From an uncultured Bacteroidota bacterium (GTDB taxonomy: Bacteria > Bacteroidota > Bacteroidia > Bacteroidales > VadinHA17): a stretch of 59,202 nucleotides of DNA. The notes beneath the pieces were generated by a model, which did not search any database, was not told where the DNA came from, and worked only from the letters and a program-made list of their open reading frames with translations. The translations under genes were made by a program, and so were the position numbers. Each line of letters begins with the position of its first letter. Position 1 is the stretch's first letter. This document shows, one piece after another, positions 25,237 to 34,113 of the stretch. The stretch covers positions 1 through 59,202 of the forward strand of contig CAIMVD010000167.1 in the NCBI GenBank assembly GCA_903844815.1, in the 5' to 3' direction.

Positions 25237-26514
25237 TTAAGGTATCTGATTACTGTTTTTGTCTTTGGCTGTGAGAAAGTCGTAGCCTCCCGGCTGCTGA
25301 TAGACTCTCAGTCCAAACTCGTCCATTATAGCAATAAAGTGTTCGAAGATCTCAGCCTGTATATTCTCGTATAAGGCAAACTGACTGTTCCTGGTAAATG
25401 CATATACCTGCAGAGGCAATCCGTGCTGCTCAGGCTCCTTGTGACGAACAACGATTGCCTGTTCCGTTTCGATCATTGGATGCTGCCTGAGATATCTTTC
25501 TGCATAGTACCTGAACACGGCCAGATTTGTTATCCGCGAAGTGTTGAAGAAGGTAGTATCTATTTTATCCTGAGGCAAACCCTTTTCATCTGTTTGCTTA
25601 TCAGCTAAAAACTCTTTTATGTCCTTGTTAAGCGAAAGACTTGTTCTAAGTTCATTGTCAAGAAACTTTATACTCCTTATATCGATAAGTATCGACCGTT
25701 TGATCTGCCTTACTCCCGATTCTTCCATGCCCTTCCAGTTCTGAAAAGACTCATTGACAAGCGAATAGGTAGGAACTGTTATTATTGTTTTATCAAAATT
25801 CTGAACTTTAACTGTATTCAATGTAATGTCAGTGACATTTCCGTCAACATTACGGCCAGGGATAGAGATCCAGTCGCCTACCCTTAGCATTTGATTAACC
25901 GAAAGCTGGATACTGGCAACAAGCCCGAGCAGGGTATCCTTGAAAACAAGGATGAGCACTGCTGCCATTGCGCCCAGACCCGTTACGACAGCCCTGATAT
26001 CTATTCTAAATACAACCGATATCACTACCAGTATAGCAGTTACAACAACAACTATCTTAACCAGCTGGACATAACCCTTTATATGACGGTGCTGCGAAAC
26101 AGGCAGCGTATTATAAATAGCGTGCCAGGCTTCTATAAATGCATTTAAAACAATGGTTCCCGCAAGGACCATATAGACGTATGAGAGGTTGTGAACAAAA
26201 ATAAGCCACGAAGGGTATGCCTTCAGGGCCCATCCTGCCATAAACCAAATCACCAGTGCAGGAGCAAGATGCGATAACCTTGTAAATACCTTTTTCTCCA
26301 GGAAAACATCATCCCAGGTTGTTGTCGTTTTTTTGACAATTCTGGTAACAATCTTAAGAATGATGGCTTTGGCGACGACATTCGCCAGCCAGCTAAGAAA
26401 AACCACAATGAGGACCAATGCTATAGTGCTTAACAGGGATGCTAAGCTATAGCTTAATCCGGCACGGACAAACATCTCCTTGAACCAAATAGACGGATCG
26501 TTCGTAAAAAGCAT
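25237..26514 (-). CDS. Mechanosensitive ion channel, MscS/YbdG family
   Basis: The 425-residue protein (from ATG at 26514; a TTG start at 26532 would add 6 residues) has about five membrane helices. The MscS pore and beta domain follow: GLGAMAAVLILVFKDTLLGL is the pore helix, then SIQLSVNQMLRVGDWISIPG and VTDITLNTVKVQNFDKTI. The C-terminal cytoplasmic domain contains RYYAERYLRQHP and QVYAFT.NSQF, features of the YbdG subgroup. It releases ions on osmotic downshift. It may be transcribed with the transaldolase gene (9-base gap). The 258-base gap upstream contains a MITE-like repeat. Confidence 0.88.
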   Translation of the reverse strand: MLFTNDPSIWFKEMFVRAGLSYSLASLLSTIALVLIVVFLSWLANVVAKAIILKIVTRIVKKTTTTWDDVFLEKKVFTRLSHLAPALVIWFMAGWALKAYPSWLIFVHNLSYVYMVLAGTIVLNAFIEAWHAIYNTLPVSQHRHIKGYVQLVKIVVVVTAILVVISVVFRIDIRAVVTGLGAMAAVLILVFKDTLLGLVASIQLSVNQMLRVGDWISIPGRNVDGNVTDITLNTVKVQNFDKTIITVPTYSLVNESFQNWKGMEESGVRQIKRSILIDIRSIKFLDNELRTSLSLNKDIKEFLADKQTDEKGLPQDKIDTTFFNTSRITNLAVFRYYAERYLRQHPMIETEQAIVVRHKEPEQHGLPLQVYAFTRNSQFALYENIQAEIFEHFIAIMDEFGLRVYQQPGGYDFLTAKDKNSNQIP

Positions 26515-26590
26515 ACTGAGTAAATAATACAATCAGCGGCAAAAGTATAAAAATAATCAATCTGTTAGGTGAGGTTAACTGCAATAATAA

Positions 26591-26745
26591 AAGAGGCTGT
26601 CTCAAAAGTACTCAGTGGAACTCTGTGCAAACTCTGTGATCTCTGTGTAAGTTCTTAATTTTTTGTTACACAGAGAGACACGGAGTAGAACAGAGGTCCA
26701 CAGAGAAAACAAAAATGTAATTTTTGACTTTTAATACAGCCTCTT
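26591..26745. mobile_element. MITE-like 155-bp element with 19-bp terminal inverted repeats (element C, copy 4 inside)
   Basis: AAGAGGCTGTCTCAAAAGT at 26591 is mirrored by ACTTTTAATACAGCCTCTT ending at 26745 (17 of 19 positions agree). Between them lies a second inverted repeat, CTCTGTGTAAGTTCTTAAT / TTACACAGAG, shared with 42011-42123. It encodes nothing. The ends resemble those of some transposon families (GAGGCTGTCTCAAAA type), but no target duplication is clear. Confidence 0.6.
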
Positions 26746-26772
26746 CAAATGTGAATGATCCGACTTGCAAAA

Positions 26773-27117
26773 TTAACTCTGCTTTCTGTCAATAAGATAG
26801 AATAAGACAAGGCTGAGACCACCGAAAAGGAATACCATTGAAACATATCCTGGTCCGTTTGGCATTATGCCCAGTGATTCCAGGATAGCACCTACAATAA
26901 TTCCAACTCCCACACCCATACTTAGCATTCCGACTTTAAGGCTAAACTTGCCCCAGGCGAAAGAAAATTTCGTACCCTCTTTCCCTGTATTGAAAAGGCT
27001 CGCATCAGCACCTTTTTCTATCAGGGCCATCCTTTCTCTGTTTCGGGTAGTGTAGTGAAGATACACGATGCCAAATACCATGGCGAAAAAGGCGATAAAA
27101 GCAATCATTGGTTCCAT
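26773..27117 (-). CDS. Small integral membrane protein, DUF6249-like
   Basis: From ATG at 27117 it is 114 residues (MEPMIAFIAFFAMVF). An upstream frame to 27213 would add 32 residues without hydrophobic or conserved character, so I reject it. Three hydrophobic segments (about 4-20, 58-80 and 88-106) flank a cytoplasmic loop with the segment YTTRNRERMALIEKGADAS. That loop is the mark of the small Bacteroidota membrane family often called DUF6249; function is unknown. It stands alone, between a MITE-like element and the DHODH-like gene transcribed in the other direction. Confidence 0.75.
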   Translation of the reverse strand: MEPMIAFIAFFAMVFGIVYLHYTTRNRERMALIEKGADASLFNTGKEGTKFSFAWGKFSLKVGMLSMGVGVGIIVGAILESLGIMPNGPGYVSMVFLFGGLSLVLFYLIDRKQS

Positions 27118-27275
27118 AATTTCAGTTTTAATTAATAATCCATTTTGAACTTTAGACATCAGCATATACATTCTGGTTACATCATTACTCCAGATTCTTC
27201 TGTTTTTCAACAAACAGTTAATAAAGAAATGAACTAATTATGTTAAATATCATCTGGCGTTTTCCTTTATGTTGC

Positions 27276-27283
27276 TAATTTTG
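27276..27283 (+). promoter_or_regulatory. Putative -7 promoter element of the DHODH-like/Hdr-Flx operon
   Basis: TAATTTTG, followed by CAG, fits TAnnTTTG and sits 22 bases before ATG 27305. The same TAATTTTGCAG occurs before the zinc transporter operon (54801-54791, minus strand). No firm -33 element is seen. Confidence 0.45.
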
Positions 27284-27304
27284 CAGTGTGAAAAAAATAA
27301 CAAT

Positions 27305-28339
27305 ATGACTGATCTTTCATGCAAATACCTGGGATTGCAACTAAAGAATCCCATAATAGTTGGCAGCTCGGGATTAACCTCATCGATAGCCAATCTCAGG
27401 ACTATTTCAAAGCTCGGCGCCGGAGCCGTTGTATTAAAATCGATTTTCGAGGAACAGATCAGGTTTGAGGCTGACAAATTCCTCCAGTCAGAAAATCCTG
27501 AAGTAAAATCATGGCAGGAAGCTTTTCAGGGCATTGTAAGCAAAACCGAATTCTATTTCGACGAAGCTTACAGCTACCTTACAAGTTATGCCCAGGAACA
27601 TACGCTTAAACAGTATCTGTCTCTTATATCAGAAGCCAAAGAAGAACTTGACATTCCGATAATTGCCAGTATAAATTGCAGCACGCAATATGACTGGCAG
27701 TACTTTGCAAAAAGGATCCAGAATGCAGGAGCGGATGCTCTGGAACTTAATGTCTATGTCCTTCCTTCCGACTTTGATAAATCGGGAGCCGAGAATGAAA
27801 AAGTATATTTCGATATTATAAAGGAGGTTCAGAAATATATCACCATCCCTGTTTCACTGAAAACCGGATATTATTTTTCGAGTGTGGCACAGACCCTTTT
27901 AAACTTGTCGGAAACCGGAATTGCAGGTCTTACTCTTTTCAACAGACCCTACAACCCTGATATAGATATTGAGCATCTTAAGGTAAGTGCTTCGAACATG
28001 TTCAGTTCCGAAGCGGAATACAGCCATAGCCTCCGCTGGATAGCCCTTATGGCAGGAAGAATTAAATGCGACATAGCGGCTTCAACGGGCATTCATAACC
28101 ACGAGACAGCAATCAAGCAGCTTCTTGCCGGCGCCGATGCTGTTCAGATGGTTTCGGTTTTCTACAAACACCACTTTGATATCATTCCTCAGGTGATAAA
28201 CGGACTGGAATCATGGATGGAAAGCCACAGTTTTAAGACCATTTCCGATTTCAAAGGGATGATGAGCAGCAAGAATGTTCACAATCCGGCATCTTATGAA
28301 CGCGTTCAGTTCCTTCGTCTCTTTTCAAGCATTGAGTAA
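27305..28339 (+). CDS. Dihydroorotate-dehydrogenase-like flavoprotein without the usual active-site motif
   Basis: The 344-residue TIM-barrel oxidoreductase opens MTDLSCKYLGLQLKNPIIVGSSGL, typical of the class 1 DHODH fold, and keeps FMN-binding regions (ASINCST, SLKTGYY, IAASTGIHN and LLAGADAVQMVS). The catalytic segment NxSCPN is replaced by LNVYVLPSDF, so the base cysteine or serine is missing; oxidation of dihydroorotate is unlikely. The start ATG at 27305 was preferred over 27269, which precedes any conserved residue and overlaps the putative promoter. It is 22 bases upstream of hdrC and probably co-transcribed, so it may be a flavin partner of the Hdr-Flx complex. Confidence 0.82.
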   Translation: MTDLSCKYLGLQLKNPIIVGSSGLTSSIANLRTISKLGAGAVVLKSIFEEQIRFEADKFLQSENPEVKSWQEAFQGIVSKTEFYFDEAYSYLTSYAQEHTLKQYLSLISEAKEELDIPIIASINCSTQYDWQYFAKRIQNAGADALELNVYVLPSDFDKSGAENEKVYFDIIKEVQKYITIPVSLKTGYYFSSVAQTLLNLSETGIAGLTLFNRPYNPDIDIEHLKVSASNMFSSEAEYSHSLRWIALMAGRIKCDIAASTGIHNHETAIKQLLAGADAVQMVSVFYKHHFDIIPQVINGLESWMESHSFKTISDFKGMMSSKNVHNPASYERVQFLRLFSSIE

Positions 28340-28361
28340 TTCAATCCCAAAAAAACTAAAA

Positions 28362-28925
28362 ATGTCTCATTCCGAACATCATACTGAAAGAAACAACCTG
28401 GCAGGCGGCATTGAAAAAAATGTCGGGGTCCTGACACAGAAATGCTATCAGTGCGGCAAATGTTCTGCCGGCTGTCCTGTAGCTGATCAGATGGACTTCC
28501 CCCCAAGCATGGTTTTAAGACTTCTCCAGACCGAAACTCCGGAAAATGACGACAAGGTCCTGAGGTCGCATTCCATCTGGCTCTGTATTGCATGTGAAAT
28601 GTGTCTGAGCCGTTGCCCGATGGAGATTGATATTCCATCAATGATGGACTATCTGAGACAGAGTTCGCGCACTGAAAAGAAGGTTAATAAAAAGGCAAAG
28701 AATATCATCGCCTTTCATAAATCGTTCCTTAACTCAATAAGGTACACGGGCAGACTCTTCGAACTCGGACTTATAATTGATTATAAGAGACAATCTCTCA
28801 ATTTGATGCAGGATGTATCCCTTGCTCCTAAGATGATTTCCAGGGGAAAACTCCATTTCATCCCCAATATGATAAAAGATACCGGCCACATGGCCAGAAT
28901 ATTCAAAAAAACCAGTAAAAAATAA
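28362..28925 (+). CDS. hdrC: Heterodisulfide reductase subunit C-like ferredoxin (HdrC)
   Basis: This is a 187-residue iron-sulphur subunit with two 4Fe-4S motifs, KCYQCGKCSAGCPVADQMD (about 27-45) and CIACEMCLSRCPMEIDI (about 76-92), in the normal HdrC order. It passes electrons between HdrA and HdrB. ATG at 28362 was chosen because the earlier frame start at 28275 lies inside the DHODH-like gene and its product has no conserved residues before MSHSEHH. HdrB follows 7 bases downstream. The C-terminal helical tail (about 110-187) is longer than in minimal HdrC proteins. Confidence 0.9.
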   Translation: MSHSEHHTERNNLAGGIEKNVGVLTQKCYQCGKCSAGCPVADQMDFPPSMVLRLLQTETPENDDKVLRSHSIWLCIACEMCLSRCPMEIDIPSMMDYLRQSSRTEKKVNKKAKNIIAFHKSFLNSIRYTGRLFELGLIIDYKRQSLNLMQDVSLAPKMISRGKLHFIPNMIKDTGHMARIFKKTSKK

Positions 28926-28932
28926 GGCCCTC

Positions 28933-29778
28933 ATGAAGACTGGAATATATCCCGGATGTTCGCTGACCGGTTCAGCCCGCGACTATAATGAGTCGGTTTT
29001 TGCTCTCGCCGAAGCATTTGGACTGGAACTGAATCAGATTCCCGACTGGAACTGCTGCGGCGCTACTGCAGCCCACAACCTTAACAAAGAATTATCCCTG
29101 GCTCTTCCCGCAAGAATTCTTGCCATTGCCGAAAAAAACGGGATCGACGAAATCATTGTTCCCTGTGCGGCGTGCTACAGCCGATTGGTTGTAACCCAGC
29201 ATGAACTGAAGAAAAATCCTGAGCTCAAAAACAGGATTAATGAAGTGATTGAAATGGACTACAGGGGAACATCAAAAATTCTTAATGTAATCGAGTGGAT
29301 CGATAAATATATTATCCCTGTCGTTGCAGAAAAAACTGTAAAGCCTTTTAATTATAAGGTTGCATGTTACTATGGATGCCTCCTTGTGAGGCCAAACAAG
29401 GTGCTTAATTACGACAGGGCCGAGGATCCACAGACCATGGATGTTGTGATGACCAAAATAGGAGCTGTACCTGTCGACTATCCATATAAAACGGAATGCT
29501 GCGGTGCAGGTTTCTCAGTTTCAAGAACAGATATCGTTTCAAAATTATCGGGTAAAATCATCGAGGATGCGGAATACCGTGGTGCCGATGCAATTATTGT
29601 TGCATGTCCCATGTGTCATTCCAATCTCGACATGCGACGTCCCGATATAAATAAATACTGGGCAACTGAATACAAGATCCCGGTCATTTTTGTAACTCAG
29701 GCCATAGGCCTTGCAATCGGTTTATCTCCTGAAAAAGTGGGATTGAAGCGACATTTTGTTGATGTTAAAATCAGTTAA
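28933..29778 (+). CDS. hdrB: Heterodisulfide reductase subunit B-like protein (HdrB)
   Basis: The 281-residue protein has two CCG domains: domain 1 with YPGCSLTG, WNCCGATAAHN and PCAACYSRL; domain 2 with CYYGCLLVRP, TECCGAGFSVS and ACPMCHSNLD. In methanogen HdrB these cysteines hold the two noncubane 4Fe-4S clusters where the heterodisulfide is split. All CCG cysteines are present, so it is expected to be active. Substrate in this bacterium is unknown: neither coenzyme M/B nor DsrC genes are in the window. Gene order hdrC-hdrB-hdrA is the usual compact order of bacterial Flx-Hdr operons. Confidence 0.92.
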   Translation: MKTGIYPGCSLTGSARDYNESVFALAEAFGLELNQIPDWNCCGATAAHNLNKELSLALPARILAIAEKNGIDEIIVPCAACYSRLVVTQHELKKNPELKNRINEVIEMDYRGTSKILNVIEWIDKYIIPVVAEKTVKPFNYKVACYYGCLLVRPNKVLNYDRAEDPQTMDVVMTKIGAVPVDYPYKTECCGAGFSVSRTDIVSKLSGKIIEDAEYRGADAIIVACPMCHSNLDMRRPDINKYWATEYKIPVIFVTQAIGLAIGLSPEKVGLKRHFVDVKIS

Positions 29779-29797
29779 AGCCAAAAAACTCTGAAAA

Positions 29798-31801
29798 ATG
29801 GCCAGAATAGGTGTATTTGTTTGTCATTGCGGTGAAAATATAAGTGCTACTGTCGATTGCGGTAAGGTTGCCGAGACTATCGGTAAACTTAAGCACGTAG
29901 CCCTGAGCACGGAGTACAAGTATATGTGCTCCGATCCCGGTCAGACTCTGATCAAGGAAGCTATTAAAGAACATAATCTTACAGGTGTGGTCGTATCTGC
30001 ATGCTCCCCGCGAATGCATGAGCCTACATTCAGGAAAGCCTGCGCCGAAGGAGGACTTAACCCCTTCCTTTGCGAGATGGCTAACCTTCGCGAACATTGC
30101 TCCTGGGTTCATGAGAAAAACGAACTAACCACCGAAAAGGCAATTGATATAGTAAGGACCCAGGTTGAAAAGGTAAAACTCAACTCGGCTCTTCAGCCAA
30201 TAAAGGTGCCTGTTACCAAAACAGCCATGGTCATTGGAGGTGGTATCGCAGGAATCCAGTCGGCGCTCGACATTGCAAATTGCGGACATAAGGTGATTAT
30301 GATTGAGCGTTCTCCTTCAATTGGCGGTCACATGTCGCAGCTTTCAGAGACCTTTCCCACACTCGACTGCTCACAGTGCATCCTTACTCCGCGAATGGTA
30401 GAGGTAGCCCAGCATCCGAATATTACTCTCTATACTTATGCAGAGGTCGAAAGTGTCGAAGGATTTATCGGGAACTTCAAGGTTAAGGTCAGGAAGAAAG
30501 CCAAGAGCCTTGACGAGAAGGCATGTACGGGCTGCGGGCTCTGTACCACGAAATGTCCGCAGAAGAAGATCCCGAATGAGTTTGAACAGGGAATGGGAAT
30601 GCGTCCTGCTATCTATGTTCCGTTCCCCCAGGCTGTTCCAAACAGGCCAGTTATAGATAAAGAGCATTGTACTTATTATTTAAAAGGCAAATGCAAGATT
30701 TGTGAAATCGTCTGCCCCACAAAGGCTATACGTTTCGATCAGCCCGACGAAATACTTGAACTTGAGATAGGCGCAATAGTTGTTGCCACAGGCTTCGACA
30801 TTAAACATGCCGACTTCTTCCCTGAATACGGTTATGGCAGGTACAAGGACATTATAGACGGTCTTCAGTTTGAACGTCTTGCCTCAGCCTCAGGCCCTAC
30901 TTCAGGTGCTATACTAAGGCCATCCGACGGCAAGGTGCCAAAAAATATCGTTTTCATCGCATGCGCAGGTTCGCGCGACCCGGCAAAAGGGATAGCCTAC
31001 TGTTCAAAGATCTGCTGCATGTACACTGCCAAGCACGCAATGCTATATAAACATAAGGTGCACGAAGGAAAGGCTCATGTATTCTATATGGACATCCGTT
31101 CGGGCGGAAAGAACTACGATGAATTCGTCAGACGCGCTATTGAGGAAGATCACGTAAATTATATCAGGGGAAGAGTATCTACTATTTTTGAACGAGACGG
31201 CAAGCTTTTCGTGAAGGGCGTCGACACTCTCCTGGGAGCCATGCCTGTTGAGATTGAGGCCGATATGGTTGTACTTGCCACAGCTGGCGTAGCAAACTCC
31301 GGTGCCGAAGATCTTGCTCAGAAACTACATGTTTCGTACGATTCACATAAATTCTTTGCCGAAGCACATCCAAAACTGAAACCTGTAGAGACCAACACGG
31401 CCGGGATCTTCCTGGCCGGAGCTTGTCAGAATCCCAAGGATATTCCCGATTCAGTATCACAGGCCTCAGGGGCAGCAGTAAAAGTTGCCGCACTCTTCTC
31501 CCAGAGCGAGCTTACCCGCGAACCACTTGTCGCAGTTGTAAACCGTACTTCTCCACCGTTGTATTCGACCTGTGTCGCCTGTGGCATGTGCAAACCTGTT
31601 TGTCCGTACCAGGCAATAGAGCTTGAAGAATTCAAAGCCCGCGATGGCAGGGTAGTTAAAAAGGCCGCACGGATAAATGAAGGCCTGTGCCAGGGATGCG
31701 GTACCTGTGTTGCGGTCTGCCGTTCCAAATCGATCGACCTGCTGGGTTATTCGAACAACCAGGTCTATGCCGAGGTCGTCGCACTGCTAAATGATTATTA
31801 A
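29798..31801 (+). CDS. hdrA: Heterodisulfide reductase subunit A-like flavoprotein (HdrA)
   Basis: The 667-residue flavoprotein has an N-terminal domain with VCHCGENIS (8-16) and ACSPRMHEPTF, then the FAD Rossmann motif VIGGGIAGIQSAL (145-157), the cysteine pair in LDCSQCILTPRM (189-200), a ferredoxin pair CTGCGLCTTKCP and CKICEIVCP (about 243-300), and a C-terminal 2x4Fe-4S ferredoxin (CVACGMCKPVCP, CQGCGTCVAVC). HdrA is the bifurcating flavin subunit: it splits an electron pair between HdrBC and low-potential ferredoxin. All parts are intact and the length is that of bacterial HdrA. No selenocysteine codon is needed. It is followed by flxD. Confidence 0.94.
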   Translation: MARIGVFVCHCGENISATVDCGKVAETIGKLKHVALSTEYKYMCSDPGQTLIKEAIKEHNLTGVVVSACSPRMHEPTFRKACAEGGLNPFLCEMANLREHCSWVHEKNELTTEKAIDIVRTQVEKVKLNSALQPIKVPVTKTAMVIGGGIAGIQSALDIANCGHKVIMIERSPSIGGHMSQLSETFPTLDCSQCILTPRMVEVAQHPNITLYTYAEVESVEGFIGNFKVKVRKKAKSLDEKACTGCGLCTTKCPQKKIPNEFEQGMGMRPAIYVPFPQAVPNRPVIDKEHCTYYLKGKCKICEIVCPTKAIRFDQPDEILELEIGAIVVATGFDIKHADFFPEYGYGRYKDIIDGLQFERLASASGPTSGAILRPSDGKVPKNIVFIACAGSRDPAKGIAYCSKICCMYTAKHAMLYKHKVHEGKAHVFYMDIRSGGKNYDEFVRRAIEEDHVNYIRGRVSTIFERDGKLFVKGVDTLLGAMPVEIEADMVVLATAGVANSGAEDLAQKLHVSYDSHKFFAEAHPKLKPVETNTAGIFLAGACQNPKDIPDSVSQASGAAVKVAALFSQSELTREPLVAVVNRTSPPLYSTCVACGMCKPVCPYQAIELEEFKARDGRVVKKAARINEGLCQGCGTCVAVCRSKSIDLLGYSNNQVYAEVVALLNDY

Positions 31802-31840
31802 CAGGTTATAAATTGTAAGTTTTTCATAAACGAAAATAAT

Positions 31841-32293
31841 ATGTCAGATTTTGAACCAAAAGTTGTCGCCTTCGTCTGTAACTGGTGTACCTACGCCGGC
31901 GCCGATTTAACAGGAACAAGCCGGATAAAGTATGCATCGAATGTCAAGATTATCCGGTTCCCCTGCACGGGAAGGATCGACTTCATGCTTCTCCTTAAGG
32001 CATTTGCAAATGGCGCCGACGGTATTATTGTCTCTGGCTGTCATCCTAACGACTGCCACTATACCTCAGGCAACTTCCACGCCAAGCGCCGCTGGATAAT
32101 GTTCAAGGAATTGATGGACTTCATGGGCATAGATATGAATCGCATCACCTTTTCGTGGGTCTCAGCCGCCGAAGGTGCAAGGTGGGCCGATGTCGTAAAC
32201 TCAACAGTTACCCGTATCCGGGAGCTCGGTCCTTATGTATCATATAAAGAACTGGTTAATAAATCAGTCGAAGAGGAGGTGAAAAATGACTAA
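31841..32293 (+). CDS. flxD: MvhD/FlxD-type 2Fe-2S subunit
   Basis: This small protein (150 residues) of the MvhD family links HdrA to its electron donor. Conserved cysteines are in FVCNWCTYAGAD (about 11-22), FPCTGRID, SGCHPNDCHY, the usual MvhD 2Fe-2S set. It begins 39 bases after hdrA and overlaps the next gene by 8 bases (ATGACTAA). In hydrogenase-linked systems it accepts electrons from MvhAG; here the next three genes are NAD(P)H-linked instead. Confidence 0.9.
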   Translation: MSDFEPKVVAFVCNWCTYAGADLTGTSRIKYASNVKIIRFPCTGRIDFMLLLKAFANGADGIIVSGCHPNDCHYTSGNFHAKRRWIMFKELMDFMGIDMNRITFSWVSAAEGARWADVVNSTVTRIRELGPYVSYKELVNKSVEEEVKND

Positions 32294-33089
32294 TCTGATA
32301 AACAGGGCAAAGGAACTGCTTGAGAATGGTACAGTAAAGGTAGTAATTGGCTACGAAGCCGGTCCGACAGGATTGGCAAGACCAGCATTTATTACCGACC
32401 CTGCAAAAGCCGGAAAGCTTATCTATGACGACAGATGTGTCCAGAATCTTGCTGTTTACCTTACCAAGGCTGAAGTAAAAAACCTTGGGAAGATGGCAAT
32501 AGTATCAACGCTGCCTGTAATGAGGAGCATAATGATGCTTATTTCAGAACATCAGGTAATGGGAGATAATATAGTCGTTCTTGGCATCTCGACCGAAAAA
32601 GAACTCCTGGATATAGCTGATATAGGAGTGATGAAGGGTTATATTGAAAAATGTGACCTTCGCAATCCCGAAAAAGACAGGGAAACGCTTGCAATGCTCA
32701 ACGCCTTAACTCCGGCAGAGCGATTCGCCTGGTGGCAGAAGGAGATGGAGAAATGCATTAAATGTTATGCCTGCCGTCAGGCTTGCCCTATGTGCTACTG
32801 CATCCGTTGTACCGTTGAAGTGAACCAGCCGCAATGGATTCCCGTTCAGGCAAATCCCCATGGCAGCACCGAATGGCATATCCTGAGGGCCATGCATCTT
32901 GCAGGCAGGTGCATTAGCTGTGGCGAATGCGGAAGAGCATGCCCGGTTGGGATACCCTGTCATCTGCTTACAATGCAATTGGCCGACCAGGTGAACAACT
33001 ATTTCCACGTACATGCCGGCACGTCCGACAATATGACCTCGGTATTATCGACCTACGAACCTAATGATAAAGAAAGCTTTATAATTTAA
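32286..33089 (+). CDS. flxC: 4Fe-4S dicluster protein, FlxC-like
   Basis: This 267-residue protein has an N-terminal alpha/beta domain (about 1-145; VVIGYEAGPTGLARPAF resembles the start of F420-hydrogenase beta-subunit relatives) and a C-terminal ferredoxin region: CIKCYACRQACPMCYCIRC and CISCGECGRACPVGIPC. It probably carries electrons from the NADH-oxidising FlxA to FlxD. The gene is inside the cluster with overlaps or near-overlaps on both sides (8 bases before, 1 base gap after). Naming FlxC versus FlxB follows the Desulfovibrio gene order and is tentative; function as an electron-transfer subunit is not in doubt. Confidence 0.8.
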   Translation: MTNLINRAKELLENGTVKVVIGYEAGPTGLARPAFITDPAKAGKLIYDDRCVQNLAVYLTKAEVKNLGKMAIVSTLPVMRSIMMLISEHQVMGDNIVVLGISTEKELLDIADIGVMKGYIEKCDLRNPEKDRETLAMLNALTPAERFAWWQKEMEKCIKCYACRQACPMCYCIRCTVEVNQPQWIPVQANPHGSTEWHILRAMHLAGRCISCGECGRACPVGIPCHLLTMQLADQVNNYFHVHAGTSDNMTSVLSTYEPNDKESFII

Positions 33090-33090
33090 T

Positions 33091-34101
33091 ATGGAAACTA
33101 CCAGAAAATTAATCAGGAAGCAATCGTTAGAGAAACTTTATGCCCATTTGTCGGGAAGCCGCAAAATATATGCACCGGTGACCGCAGCTAACAAACAGGT
33201 GGATTATAAATACAATCCTCCTTATGCAGAAGTTGCTTCCGACCACATCAGATCGACCCTTTCGGTTAAAAATATAGTATTCCCAAAGGTTGAAAACCTC
33301 TTCCTTTTCACAAATAACAGAACCGAAAGCACAATTACCGATATCGAACTGTTTAAAATACCCGAAGTGGTCCTTTGGGGCGCACACCCCTGCGACACTG
33401 CAGCCTTCGATGTACTGCGCTCGATATTCTGCTGGGATACAAAAGATGAATTTTTCTCACAAAGAGTTGAAAAGCTTACGGTTATAGGCTTTGCCTGTCA
33501 CAAGAGCGACGATTACTGCTTCTGCACTTCAACCGGTTTGTCACCCGATTCATCAAAAGGCAGCGACATTCTTCTTTCAAGGCTTCAAAACGGAGATTAT
33601 GTCGCAGACATAATTACTGAAAAAGGCAATGCTATCCTGGACTCCTGCCCCGGACTTTTTGAAGCGGCACCTGACGAGAAGCCGGTTATCACAGAGGTTA
33701 AGGTTAAATTCAGCCATGAACAGGTAACTGCAAAACTTGCAAACGCATTTGAACACCCATTCTGGATAGAGAATTCCCTGAGGTGCATTGGCTGCGGAGC
33801 ATGTGCATACGTTTGCCCCACCTGCGCCTGCTTCGACATTCAGGATGAAACCAAAGGGAAAAACGGGAAGCGATACAGGAGCTGGGATTCATGCGGGTTC
33901 GGACTGTTCACTCTTCATACTTCGGGTCATAACCCGCGTCAGGTACAGAGCCAGAGATGGCGCCAGAGAATAATGCATAAATTTTCATACATGCCCGACC
34001 GCAATGAATCACTGGGTTGTGTGGGTTGCGGCAGATGTTCAAGCGGATGCCCTGTTGACATGAATATTTCGGAGCAGCTTGAAGCATTACAAAACATTTA
34101 A
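33091..34101 (+). CDS. flxB: 4Fe-4S dicluster protein, hydrogenase/sulfite-reductase beta-subunit-like (FlxB-like)
   Basis: The 336-residue protein has the arrangement of the beta subunits of cytosolic hydrogenases and anaerobic sulfite reductase A: an N-terminal domain with LWGAHPCDTAAFDVLR and the cysteine-rich CHKSDDYCFCTSTG (about 135-148), then two 4Fe-4S motifs at the C-terminus, CIGCGACAYVCPTCAC (about 232-247) and CVGCGRCSSGCPVDMN. These partner with an FAD/NAD subunit, here the next gene (12-base gap). Expected role: iron-sulphur wire between FlxA and the rest of the complex. Confidence 0.82.
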   Translation: METTRKLIRKQSLEKLYAHLSGSRKIYAPVTAANKQVDYKYNPPYAEVASDHIRSTLSVKNIVFPKVENLFLFTNNRTESTITDIELFKIPEVVLWGAHPCDTAAFDVLRSIFCWDTKDEFFSQRVEKLTVIGFACHKSDDYCFCTSTGLSPDSSKGSDILLSRLQNGDYVADIITEKGNAILDSCPGLFEAAPDEKPVITEVKVKFSHEQVTAKLANAFEHPFWIENSLRCIGCGACAYVCPTCACFDIQDETKGKNGKRYRSWDSCGFGLFTLHTSGHNPRQVQSQRWRQRIMHKFSYMPDRNESLGCVGCGRCSSGCPVDMNISEQLEALQNI

Positions 34102-34113
34102 TCTTTACAAACC

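Noticed and set aside
31182-31493. Minus-strand frames of about 100 codons within hdrA
   Set aside because: They are antisense shadows of a gene with intact cofactor motifs.
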